A DNA stretch of 6,180 nt from Synechococcales cyanobacterium 340R_concoct_173_sub (GCA_025354065.1 JANXNM010000018.1:1-6180), one strand, 5' to 3'; shown: positions 1 to 5,379, numbered from the stretch's first letter. Made by a program: numbers and translations. Notes: generated from the sequence alone by a model not told the origin.

Positions 1-102
1 GAGGGATTGATCGATAATCTGTATCAGGTGTCCAGGGAGTTATTTGTCCCGGTGATTCGACAATTCATCTTGAAAAATCACTCAGAATCCTTCTCAGCTT
101 GA
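1..102 (+). CDS. Possible 3' end of a flanking plus-strand gene (partial)
   Basis: Frame 1 is open from the window edge to a TGA at 100-102, giving a 33-residue tail that includes LIDNLYQVSRELFVPVIRQF. The other two plus frames stop within the first 15 bases. The mix of hydrophobic and charged residues looks like an amphipathic C-terminal helix, but I recognise no family. It points towards the integron array and ends 75 bp before the outermost attC, so it may be the chromosomal gene bordering the array. An open stretch this short can occur by chance. Confidence 0.4.
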   Translation, partial: EGLIDNLYQVSRELFVPVIRQFILKNHSESFSA

Positions 103-177
103 CTCCCAGATCATCCTGTTTTTGTCAATGCGTAAGTCCTACCTCCGACGATACTGGCAACCTACTACGGAAATTAC

Positions 178-264
178 AGCTAACGTTCCCATCACCCGCC
201 ACAGATAACCTTTGTGTCATAACAGATCAACTTTCGATGGCGGTGTGCATGGGCCTTGTTATGC
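178..264 (-). repeat. attC site 1 (outermost, after GNAT 1)
   Basis: Read on the minus strand, the site opens with an R'' box GCATAAC (258-264) followed by AAGGCCC, and closes with AACGTTAGCT, whose R' box is GTTAGCT (178-184). The arms are imperfectly complementary: CCCATCACCCGCCA near the low end pairs with TGGCGGTGTGCATGGG near the high end, with two extra bases on one side, as is usual for the extrahelical bases of attC. The site is 87 bp long and begins 17 bp after the stop codon of the upstream GNAT gene. It shares its arm sequence with attC 2, which suggests one host integron family. Confidence 0.85.
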
Positions 265-281
265 GACACCTAACGAGGAGA

Positions 282-884
282 TCATCCGTCTTCTGCCATT
301 TCTTCGATGACGAGAGCTTCCATAAATTGCTTCAGATCGAAGTACATGGTGCGATAGGGATTCACAGGTGGCAAAGGATCGGTAGGAATGGCGAACTCAA
401 ACCCTAACTTCGTGTAGAAACCGGATGCGTCATAAGCAGGTTCAACGTCAGCATCATAGAGCGCATCGACGGTTATGAATCTCACGCCAATGATCGGTGT
501 AACCTCGGTAATCACGTAGTCGATCGCCCAATCCATCAACCGAGTACCCAGTCCCTTCGTCCGGCGATCGACTGCCAGTAGACCAATCTTCACGGCAGGA
601 AAAGTTTGATACTTCACACCTTCTTCGGCTAGCAAAGGATCTTCAACCTGCAACTTGTCGGCCAACAGCGTGATGTAGCCAGCTAACGCATCCCCAGTCC
701 GAACGACCCAACATTGGCAGAGAAAGGCATCCGCTTCTCGGTGAATACGCCCCTGTTTCCAATAGGTCACAAATTCTCCTCTGACACAACGGAACCCCTG
801 ACCCAGTTGGCGAAGTTCGGGAGTCAAGGGTTCAATACTGACTTGGGAGAAATCAACTCCGTCAAACTTGCTGACATTAGCCAT
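282..884 (-). CDS. GNAT-family N-acetyltransferase 1 (probable toxin of a TA module)
   Basis: This is a 200-residue protein with the GNAT fold signature: the acetyl-CoA pyrophosphate loop R108-T-K-G-L-G113 after a KIGLLAVD strand, and the C-terminal GFYTKLGF element with Tyr157 in the position of the conserved catalytic Tyr of many GNATs. It would transfer an acetyl group from acetyl-CoA. GNAT toxins such as TacT and AtaT acetylate aminoacyl-tRNA and block translation; that target is inferred here, not shown. I chose the ATG at 884 rather than 935 because it aligns without gaps with the paralogue at 1749-2351 and overlaps the stop of the preceding small gene by 8 bp (ATGGCTAA), which implies translational coupling. 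attC 1 follows 17 bp later. An ordinary metabolic or antibiotic acetyltransferase remains possible. Confidence 0.85.
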   Translation of the reverse strand: MANVSKFDGVDFSQVSIEPLTPELRQLGQGFRCVRGEFVTYWKQGRIHREADAFLCQCWVVRTGDALAGYITLLADKLQVEDPLLAEEGVKYQTFPAVKIGLLAVDRRTKGLGTRLMDWAIDYVITEVTPIIGVRFITVDALYDADVEPAYDASGFYTKLGFEFAIPTDPLPPVNPYRTMYFDLKQFMEALVIEEMAEDG

Positions 885-1035
885 GCTTCTGAGCCTTACG
901 GCGGGCAGCAATCCGTTTGGCCAGAGCAAGGACACGATCGTTAATGACTGAGCTACCAGAATCGATCGCTTCTAACAGCTTTTTGGCTGCTTCACCCGAA
1001 ACGGGCTGGGACTGGGTATGGAGTGGATACTTCAT
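877..1035 (-). CDS. 52-residue small protein, candidate antitoxin of GNAT 1
   Basis: The ATG is at 1035 and the TAA at 877-879. The protein begins MKYPLHTQSQPVSGEAAKKL and ends in a basic tail (KRIAARRKAQKHG). It aligns without gaps with the 55-residue protein at 2338-2505 (shared MKYPLHT, PVSG, AI.SG, LAL.K.IA.RR), and both lie directly upstream of, and overlap, homologous GNAT genes. Conservation of sequence and position supports a real gene despite its size. The arrangement is that of an antitoxin preceding a GNAT toxin, and the basic C-terminus could bind DNA or the acidic toxin. The sequence does not resemble the roughly 90-residue DUF1778 ribbon-helix-helix antitoxins normally paired with GNAT toxins. 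The antitoxin role is inferred from context only. Confidence 0.75.
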   Translation of the reverse strand: MKYPLHTQSQPVSGEAAKKLLEAIDSGSSVINDRVLALAKRIAARRKAQKHG

Positions 1036-1128
1036 AGAAGAATTCAAGTAACTTTCAATACATCATAGCAAACAGAAAAGCAAGATGGACAGCCCTACAC
1101 CTAAATTTTTTGTACTAGCCACGGGGCA

Positions 1129-1136
1129 GCGATCGC
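1129..1136. repeat. HIP1 octamer
   Basis: GCGATCGC, the highly iterated palindrome of many cyanobacterial genomes. It lies in the 166-bp gap between the small-protein gene and the membrane-protein gene, a gap in which I see no attC. Confidence 0.8.
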
Positions 1137-1184
1137 AAAATTCAAAGCAAAACTTCCAATACATTTCTATCACTAAGCGAAAAC

Positions 1185-1208
1185 GCGGATTACTTTGCGG
1201 ATTACTTT
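1185..1208. repeat. 12-bp tandem repeat at the end of a membrane-protein gene
   Basis: Two exact adjacent copies of GCGGATTACTTT occupy 1185-1196 and 1197-1208. The second copy carries the stop codon of the gene at 1202-1519, so the minus strand reads two successive in-frame TAA codons 12 bases apart. This is probably a small slippage duplication. Confidence 0.8.
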
Positions 1209-1519
1209 GTCCTTCCTGAAAGCTCATCAAACAATAAAGCTATTCCAAGAAATGCTGTAATTCCGCCACCAATCATGAAAATCATCATCATTCTGTTTAC
1301 TGATTCAAGATCCGTCGGCCTATCTATGGCAAGTTGTAGTTTCCATCCCCAATCCCCATAACGCACCGCAGCGGACAAAATGGCAACCATACCCCCTAGT
1401 AGAAACAGGAAAGAGCTGGGAGGCTTAGAACCTTTCCCTGCAAGTCCTCCCTTGATGCTTTTCGATTTAAATACGGCTACAATTCCGACAATTATAATAA
1501 CTAACATTAAGCCAACCAT
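1202..1519 (-). CDS. Hypothetical small membrane protein, three predicted helices
   Basis: This is a 105-residue protein of no family I recognise. Hydrophobic segments lie at about residues 2-17, 36-52 and 76-97, separated by a basic Gly/Lys/Pro loop (residues 18-35) and an Arg/Asp-containing loop (53-75). By the positive-inside tendency the first loop is probably cytoplasmic. The ATG at 1519 is preceded by TAGGAG eleven bases upstream, a plausible ribosome binding site. The later in-frame ATG at 1507 is less well placed. It is the first gene of cassette 3, starting about 60 bp inside the attC 2 boundary, with the small-protein/GNAT pair downstream on the same strand. No attC separates them, so they may move and be transcribed together. 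Confidence 0.75.
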   Translation of the reverse strand: MVGLMLVIIIVGIVAVFKSKSIKGGLAGKGSKPPSSFLFLLGGMVAILSAAVRYGDWGWKLQLAIDRPTDLESVNRMMMIFMIGGGITAFLGIALLFDELSGRTK

Positions 1520-1578
1520 AAATCAGAAAACTCCTAAATCTAATTACCCTATGAAATATTACTCTATAAGATTTGCGA

Positions 1579-1734
1579 GCATAACGTTCCCAATCACCCG
1601 CCGCCGACAACCTTGAGATTCTACCGATAAAATTTTCTCGGTCGGTGTGCATCGTTCCCAATCACCCGCCGCCGACAACCTTGAGATTCCACCGATAAAA
1701 TTTTCTCGGTCGGTGTGCATTGGGGTTGTTATGC
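1579..1734 (-). repeat. attC site 2, expanded by an internal duplication
   Basis: On the minus strand the R'' box is GCATAAC (1728-1734), followed by AACCCCA, and the R' box is GTTATGC (1579-1585), preceded by GGGAAC. The arms CCCAATCACCCGCCG and CGGTCGGTGTGCATTGGGG are complementary, with unpaired bases as in attC 1. The site is 156 bp instead of about 88 because 68 bp are tandemly duplicated. The outer R boxes are intact and perfectly complementary. It lies 14 bp after the GNAT 2 stop codon. Confidence 0.85.
1585..1720. repeat. 68-bp tandem duplication inside attC 2
   Basis: Positions 1585-1652 and 1653-1720 are identical except at 1622 (T) versus 1690 (C). Each copy starts CGTTCCCAATCACCC and ends CGGTCGGTGTGCAT. 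The unit covers nearly all of an attC hairpin without the R'' box. Its first base is the base immediately after the integrase crossover of the R' box on the complementary reading. Confidence 0.95.
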
Positions 1735-1748
1735 GGCATCACAACTAA

Positions 1749-2351
1749 CTAATCCTCTACTCCAGAATTTGAGCCATCTAGAAGATCAATTAGTGGCTTG
1801 AGATCGAGATACATCGTGCGATAAGGCGTTGAAGGTGGCAAATTCTCCTCAGCATTCACAAATCGGAACCCAAACTTTTCGTAGAATCCAGAAGCATCAT
1901 AGGGCGGCTGCTCATCTAGATCATAGAGCGCATCCACCGTGATGAACCGAACTCCGATCGTGGGCGCAATTTCCCCCGCAACATACTCGATCGCCCACTC
2001 AACTAACCGACGACCTGCCCCTTTTGCGCGCTTGTCGGCTGCCAGTAAACCAATCTTAATCGCTGGAAAAGTCTGGTACTGAACCCCTTCATCAATCAAA
2101 ATCGGTTGATCGACCTCTAACTTATCCGCAATGAGAGTCATGTAGCCAGCCAAGGCATCGCTGGAACGTACAATCCAGCACTGACTGATACGAGCATTAA
2201 TCTCTCGTTGGATCCGTCCTTGTCGCCAATAGGTTACAAATTCTCCTCGCGAACAACGAAACCCCTGTCCTAACTCGGGTAACTCAGGCGTGACTCGTTC
2301 AACGGCAACCTCAGCGAAGTCAACCCCAGCAAACTTACTACTGGGTGGCAT
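1749..2351 (-). CDS. GNAT-family N-acetyltransferase 2 (probable toxin of a TA module)
   Basis: This 200-residue paralogue of the GNAT at 282-884 has 124 identical residues by hand count in a gapless alignment (about 62%). The acetyl-CoA loop is R108-A-K-G-A-G113, and the GFYEKFGF element keeps Tyr157. The invariant GVRFITVDALYD and YDASGFY blocks mark a distinct subfamily. The start at 2351 (ATG CCA CCC) aligns with the paralogue and overlaps the upstream small gene by 14 bp, which implies coupled translation; the ATG at 2381 would add ten residues with no counterpart. attC 2 begins 14 bp after the stop. Divergence is spread along the protein apart from the variable last 20 residues, so this is an old paralogy and not a recent copy. 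The toxin role is inferred from gene order. Confidence 0.85.
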   Translation of the reverse strand: MPPSSKFAGVDFAEVAVERVTPELPELGQGFRCSRGEFVTYWRQGRIQREINARISQCWIVRSSDALAGYMTLIADKLEVDQPILIDEGVQYQTFPAIKIGLLAADKRAKGAGRRLVEWAIEYVAGEIAPTIGVRFITVDALYDLDEQPPYDASGFYEKFGFRFVNAEENLPPSTPYRTMYLDLKPLIDLLDGSNSGVED

Positions 2352-2505
2352 TCTCAGACTTCCGGCGACGACGATCGGCAATCTTCTTCATCAGAGCGAG
2401 GGCAACTTCATTAGCAAGATGCCCGCCGCTCTGGATAGCTTGGGTTAACTTGACAGCTTCGCTACCAGAAACAGGTTTTGATACCGTATGGAGAGGATAT
2501 TTCAT
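2338..2505 (-). CDS. 55-residue small protein, candidate antitoxin of GNAT 2
   Basis: The ATG is at 2505 and the TAG at 2338-2340. The protein starts MKYPLHTVSKPVSGSEAVKL and ends with a strongly basic segment (KKIADRRRRKSE). It is homologous to the 52-residue protein at 877-1035, most clearly over its first 14 residues, and likewise precedes and overlaps a GNAT gene. The predicted layout is a conserved N-terminal stretch, a helix around residues 16-25, a second helix around 29-48, and a basic tail. It starts 37 bp after the membrane-protein gene at 2543-2986, so it may be expressed from an upstream promoter as well as its own. Antitoxin function is inferred; I recognise no known antitoxin family. 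Confidence 0.75.
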   Translation of the reverse strand: MKYPLHTVSKPVSGSEAVKLTQAIQSGGHLANEVALALMKKIADRRRRKSENATQ

Positions 2506-2542
2506 AGGATTAGTGGTGAACCAACCCTAGTATAGCAAGCCT

Positions 2543-2986
2543 TTAGACCTTCTGCGTCCAGGCGACACCGCCCATGACGATTCCTGCGATCGCATTGAAG
2601 CCTAACCCAGCCCTCGCCAAACTCCCTTCTTCCATACTGGAGAACAGGACAATACTGAGAACCGTAATCACGATCGACCCAATTCTCACGCCTTGCCAAA
2701 ATTGACGTTTCATTGCTGGGGCATTTTCTGGATTCCCTGGGATGATTGCCGCATGAATGATGGCAACAATCCAAAGCATGAATCCATAGCAAAACCAATT
2801 GAGTGGATTTCCGCCTTTTTCACTGGCAAGCATTGCTGGTGCAAGAGCCAGAAGTGCCATAAAAATCGGCATAGCAGGTCCAAAGATCAACATCATCAAA
2901 CCGATGATGACGCATCCAGTAATGAGGAGTGCAGGATTTGCAGCATCAATATTAGTGCTGGAATTGGATTGAGAATTTCGAGTCAT
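2543..2986 (-). CDS. Hypothetical multi-pass membrane protein
   Basis: This 147-residue protein has a polar Ser/Asn-rich N-terminus (MTRNSQSNSSTN) followed by hydrophobic segments at about 18-36, 37-54, 62-83, 99-116 and 125-142, which suggests four or five membrane passes. I do not recognise the family. I chose the ATG at 2986 because the 34 further upstream residues of the open frame overlap the end of the preceding gene and read as a basic, non-protein-like stretch. The preceding gene ends 19 bp upstream and the small-protein/GNAT pair begins 37 bp downstream, so the four genes form a tight minus-strand operon within one cassette. No strong Shine-Dalgarno sequence is visible. Confidence 0.7.
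   Translation of the reverse strand: MTRNSQSNSSTNIDAANPALLITGCVIIGLMMLIFGPAMPIFMALLALAPAMLASEKGGNPLNWFCYGFMLWIVAIIHAAIIPGNPENAPAMKRQFWQGVRIGSIVITVLSIVLFSSMEEGSLARAGLGFNAIAGIVMGGVAWTQKV
2586..2593. repeat. HIP1 octamer
   Basis: GCGATCGC inside the membrane-protein gene at 2543-2986, the second copy in the window. It supports a cyanobacterial host for the cassette as well as for the backbone. Confidence 0.8.
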
Positions 2987-3005
2987 AATTTCAGATGAAT
3001 GAACT

Positions 3006-3488
3006 TTACAAAATCTGGACTGTAGCGATCGAATCTTGAATATTCGCAAGTTTAGATTGGACATGCTCTTGGAACATCGCAATTCCACCCCTGGAATCCC
3101 AAGCGTCTTTGAATGTAGGCAGATCTTCTAGCTTCATCACATTGCCACCTTGGAGATTGAGAACTCCTGGGTAGTCAAAGATGATGTCGGCTTTAGTTGA
3201 TGGAGGTGGGTTAGTACTGCCGATCGCCCACACCACTTCAACAATGCGGTAAAGATTGTAATCACCTTGCCAGTCTTCACGTTCAGCCTGACGATTGAGG
3301 ACTTTGACAACGTGTGTGACATAGCCAAGCTGACGAAGCAGAATCAAGTCACCTCTTTCCAGCCTATTCGCATTGGCTTCATCATTTCTCCAAGCCAATT
3401 TGAACAATTCGCCTTTTTTAAACTCACAGTAAGCCCATCCATCGGAATCTTTTACATTTTTTGTCCACTGGAGACGTTCTAAATTCAT
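3006..3488 (-). CDS. Hypothetical 160-residue soluble protein
   Basis: First gene of cassette 2. The start at 3488 (MNLERLQWTK) lies 28 bp inside the attC 3 boundary; upstream extension to 3617 would run through the attC and give a cysteine-rich stretch unlike protein. The product has no signal peptide or membrane segment. The stretch RGDLILLRQLGYVTHVVKVL (45-64), followed by YRIVEVVWAIG (80-90), has the alternating pattern and the 'GDL-hydrophobic-GYV' turn of small PUA/EVE/ASCH-like beta-barrels that bind modified nucleic-acid bases. That is fold-level inspection only, not a family assignment. The C-terminus (about 121-155) is helical with aromatic and Gln residues. It is followed 19 bp later by the membrane-protein gene, so co-expression is likely. 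Function unknown. Confidence 0.7.
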   Translation of the reverse strand: MNLERLQWTKNVKDSDGWAYCEFKKGELFKLAWRNDEANANRLERGDLILLRQLGYVTHVVKVLNRQAEREDWQGDYNLYRIVEVVWAIGSTNPPPSTKADIIFDYPGVLNLQGGNVMKLEDLPTFKDAWDSRGGIAMFQEHVQSKLANIQDSIATVQIL

Positions 3489-3515
3489 CAACTCTTTCAC
3501 CGGGTAATTGAAGCC

Positions 3516-3602
3516 GCATAACGTTCCCAAGTAGCGGCTGTGAACCACACTACATCTACTACATATCAACTTCACCAGTCCGCTGCCTTGGGCTTGTTTT
3601 AC
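3516..3602 (-). repeat. attC site 3 (after yidD)
   Basis: On the minus strand the R'' box is GTAAAAC (3596-3602), followed by AAGCCC, and the R' box is GTTATGC (3516-3522), preceded by GGGAAC. The arms CCCAAGTAGCGG and CCGCTGCCTTGGG are complementary with one bulged base. At 87 bp it has the length of attC 1, but its stem sequence differs from attC 1 and 2, so cassette 1 may have a different origin. R'' is degenerate relative to RYYYAAC and does not fully complement R', so it may recombine less well. It begins 32 bp after the yidD stop. Confidence 0.75.
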
Positions 3603-3634
3603 GACAACGCAACACACGATCTTGATTCAAGTTT

Positions 3635-3883
3635 TTAGTCAGGATTACTAACTCTTTTTCTTGGTACTGGATCATAGCGACTAGAGTGATTGAATGGATT
3701 ACATCGACAGAGACGATTAGCTGTAAGCCATGTTCCTCTCAAAAGACCATGCCTTTCAAAAGACTCAATTGCATAGTGAGAGCAAGTTGGCGAAAACCGG
3801 CAGAGTGATGGCAAGAGTGGAGATATCAGGATTTGATATAATCGGATAATCTTTATTATTAGTTGAGCAGCTCTTATTTTCAT
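3635..3883 (-). CDS. yidD: Membrane protein insertion efficiency factor YidD
   Basis: This is an 82-residue, full-length YidD. The family signature is intact: an N-terminal amphipathic helix (KIIRLYQILISP, 11-22), the CRFSPTCSHYAIES core with its conserved cysteines (28-41), and HGLLRGTWLTANRLCRCNPF followed by DPVP (44-73). YidD is a small membrane-associated protein that helps YidC-dependent insertion of inner (here possibly also thylakoid) membrane proteins. It is normally encoded near rpmH-rnpA-yidC; here it sits alone in an integron cassette and is followed by its own attC. The ATG at 3883 lacks an evident Shine-Dalgarno sequence. It may be a second copy beside a housekeeping one elsewhere, which this window cannot show. 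Confidence 0.92.
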   Translation of the reverse strand: MKIRAAQLIIKIIRLYQILISPLLPSLCRFSPTCSHYAIESFERHGLLRGTWLTANRLCRCNPFNHSSRYDPVPRKRVSNPD

Positions 3884-4076
3884 GTTAAGATTTTCGATGG
3901 TTTGAAGTGTGATAAATTTCCTCTTATTTTAGAAGTCTATTTAACCTGATTTAGGGATGAACTACACACAATTCTGGAAATTGCAAATCTTTAGACCGAC
4001 CATATATTTGAATAATCTACCTACTTGCGGCCAGAGTCAGGGAAATCACTAATTCTGAAATGCTTACGATTCAGAA
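3884..4076. other. Intergenic stretch within cassette 1, no gene or attC seen
   Basis: These are 193 AT-rich bases between the interrupted zinc-ribbon gene and yidD. I find no open frame resembling a protein, no RYYYAAC/GTTRRRY pair with complementary arms, and no clear terminator. It may hold the yidD promoter, but I cannot assign boxes with confidence. Confidence 0.5.
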
Positions 4077-4370
4077 CTACTTAGCCATTGAGAAAACTAT
4101 CACCGCTGCAAACGATATGAACATTAGAGGCGCTAATATAGCCCCAGCACCTGGAAACATTGCACCTAGTATCGCGAATAAAACTATAACGCCACAACAT
4201 CCTTCTCCTGGACTAGTTCCATTACTACTACCACCTCTAGGTTGGGGAGGGTAAATGTTATCAAACTAGTCTTTCTGAATTTTTTCATAGGCAACTTTAC
4301 AGGCATTAGAACAAAAATCTGCTCCAAAGAGACTGCCAAATTCTTCGCGACAAAATATACACCTAGACAT
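4077..4370 (-). pseudogene. Zinc-ribbon plus membrane-anchor small protein, interrupted by an in-frame TAG
   Basis: The ATG at 4370 follows GGAAGG by six bases, the best ribosome binding site in the window. The first 34 residues contain a CxxC...CxxxC zinc-binding pattern (Cys4, Cys7, Cys20, Cys24; MSRCIFCREEF then FCSNAC), like small treble-clef or ribbon domains. A TAG follows at 4266-4268. The same frame then continues for 62 codons with a Pro/Gly/Ser linker (YPPQPRGGSSNGTSPGEG), two cysteines and a long hydrophobic stretch (about 36 residues), ending at TAG 4077-4079. The second part has no ATG, GTG or TTG near its beginning, so the simplest reading is one 97-residue gene broken by a nonsense mutation. 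A functional 34-residue zinc peptide or amber readthrough are the alternatives. It is the first gene of cassette 1. Confidence 0.6.
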
Positions 4371-4391
4371 GATTTACCTTCCAACAAAAAT

Positions 4392-4398
4392 GTTTAAC
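4392..4398 (-). other. Candidate attI core / first-cassette junction
   Basis: The minus strand reads GTTAAAC, a full match to the GTTRRRY recombination core, 22 bp before the start codon of the first cassette gene and on the intI-proximal side of the array, where attI must lie. The flanking ACA is not the AAC typical of the attC cores here. It complements the R'' box of cassette 1 (GTAAAAC) at 5 of 7 positions. The assignment rests on position and a short motif. Confidence 0.4.
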
Positions 4399-4698
4399 TG
4401 TGATTTAAGGCAACTAACAAATCAATTAATAACCCTATCTGATTCTCATGGTGCCCTTATTCCGCAGAAAGGCATCATCTAAAAACTCATCGATTTCACT
4501 TCTGATAAGGCGTTTTAACCAGGATTAGCTTGAAAGGTAGATAATGCAGCAATACTTTACTGTAGAACAATTAGTAGGTGGAAAATTTCCACATATCTAC
4601 CTAAATCAGGGGTGATAGGCAGAAAATTTCCGCAGATCCCCTAAGGCAAAAGAAGAATCTTTCCACCTATTCTCCCACTATACGAAGAAACACTGAAT
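4399..4698. promoter_or_regulatory. intI-array intergenic region (attI and both promoters expected here)
   Basis: About 300 bases separate the first cassette from intI. No convincing protein frame is present on either strand. In an integron this interval must carry attI, the leftward cassette promoter Pc and the rightward intI promoter. I can see the palindromic direct repeats at 4575-4645 and a related TTTCCACC half-copy near 4660, but no pair of -35/-10 boxes good enough to name. Confidence 0.5.
4575..4645. repeat. Two palindromic direct repeats upstream of intI
   Basis: TAGG at 4575 begins copy A and TAGG at 4616 begins copy B, 41 bp apart. The consensus is about 30 bp: TAGGYRGAAAATTTCC, then RCA, ATC and CCTAA blocks. 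The centre of A is a perfect odd palindrome, GTGGAAAATTTCCAC (4578-4592). B has GCAGAAAATTTCCGC (4619-4633), with one mismatched pair. A weaker half-copy (TTTCCACCTATTCTCC) begins at 4660. They lie 70-140 bp before the intI start, suitable for operators of a dimeric regulator or for integrase-binding direct repeats of attI. Confidence 0.65.
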
Positions 4699-4722
4699 TT
4701 GTCAGCCTATCCCACCATGCAA

Positions 4723-4789
4723 AATTCGCCAAAGAAAAAGGTTCTAGACCAAGCACAGAATCCGCCTAAAAAGCTTCTAGACCAAGTTC
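4723..4789 (+). repeat. Imperfect tandem duplication at the intI 5' end
   Basis: TTCTAGACCAAG occurs at 4742-4753 and again at 4775-4786. The surrounding codons encode SPKKKVLDQA followed by PPKKLLDQV. Integron integrases usually have a single LLDQVR-like segment just after the start, so about eleven codons seem to have been duplicated in frame. This should not disturb the core. Confidence 0.7.
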
Positions 4790-5379
4790 ATGGCGTCATT
4801 CGCCTCAAGCATTACTCTTATCGCACAGAAGAAACTTACGTTCAGTGGATCCGTCGATACATTCTATTTCACAACAAGCGTCATCCCAATGAAATGGGAA
4901 CCCCTGAAATCGAAGCCTTTCTGACTCACCTTGCGATCGACGGACAAGTCCCCGCCTCAACCCAAAATCAAGCCCTCAACGCAATCCTCTTCCTATACCG
5001 CCACGTTCTCCAACAAGAACTTGATAGCCGCATTGATGCCATCCGAGCAAAACGTCCCACTCGCCTTCCTGTTGTCTTATCACCCGAAGAAGCCCGCGCC
5101 ATTATTCAACAAACCTCCGGTATCTATCGCCTACTACTTCAACTCCTTTACGGAAGCGGATTACGTCTTCGAGAATGCCTAGAACTTCGGATCAAAGATA
5201 TTGACTTTGCTCAAAACCAATTGATGGTCCGATCGGGCAAAGGCGGGAAAGATCGCATCACCCTATTTCCAAAAAGCACGGTCGAACCCCTTCGCATTCA
5301 TCTTCAACAAGTTAAACTCATTCATCAACAAGACCTCGAACTTGGCTATGGCGCAACGGTTTTGCCCTTTGCCTTCGAT

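Noticed and set aside
129..142. TGCGTAAGTCCTAC as an insertion-sequence end
   Set aside because: It resembles a motif often seen in cyanobacterial genomes, but no matching inverted copy, transposase or target duplication is present in the window.
99..407. 102-codon plus-strand open frame across attC 1
   Set aside because: It runs through the attC stem and antisense to the end of GNAT 1. The protein is cysteine-rich and low-quality, so it is a shadow.
1585..1720. Two repeated units as a CRISPR fragment
   Set aside because: The copies are directly adjacent with no spacer and fall within one attC bounded by R boxes.
3489..3617. N-terminal extension of the 160-residue protein to 3617
   Set aside because: The added codons lie inside attC 3 and encode an atypical cysteine/valine-rich stretch. 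The start at 3488 fits the cassette boundary.
4184..4387. 67-codon minus-strand frame overlapping the zinc-ribbon gene
   Set aside because: It is in another frame and lacks domain features. The overlapping frame has a good ribosome binding site, a paired-cysteine pattern and a coherent continuation.
4544..4615. 23-codon plus-strand mini-ORF (MQQYFTVEQLVGGKFPHIYL)
   Set aside because: Its codons are largely set by the palindromic repeat, no ribosome binding site is clear, and I see no homology. Recorded as probable chance.
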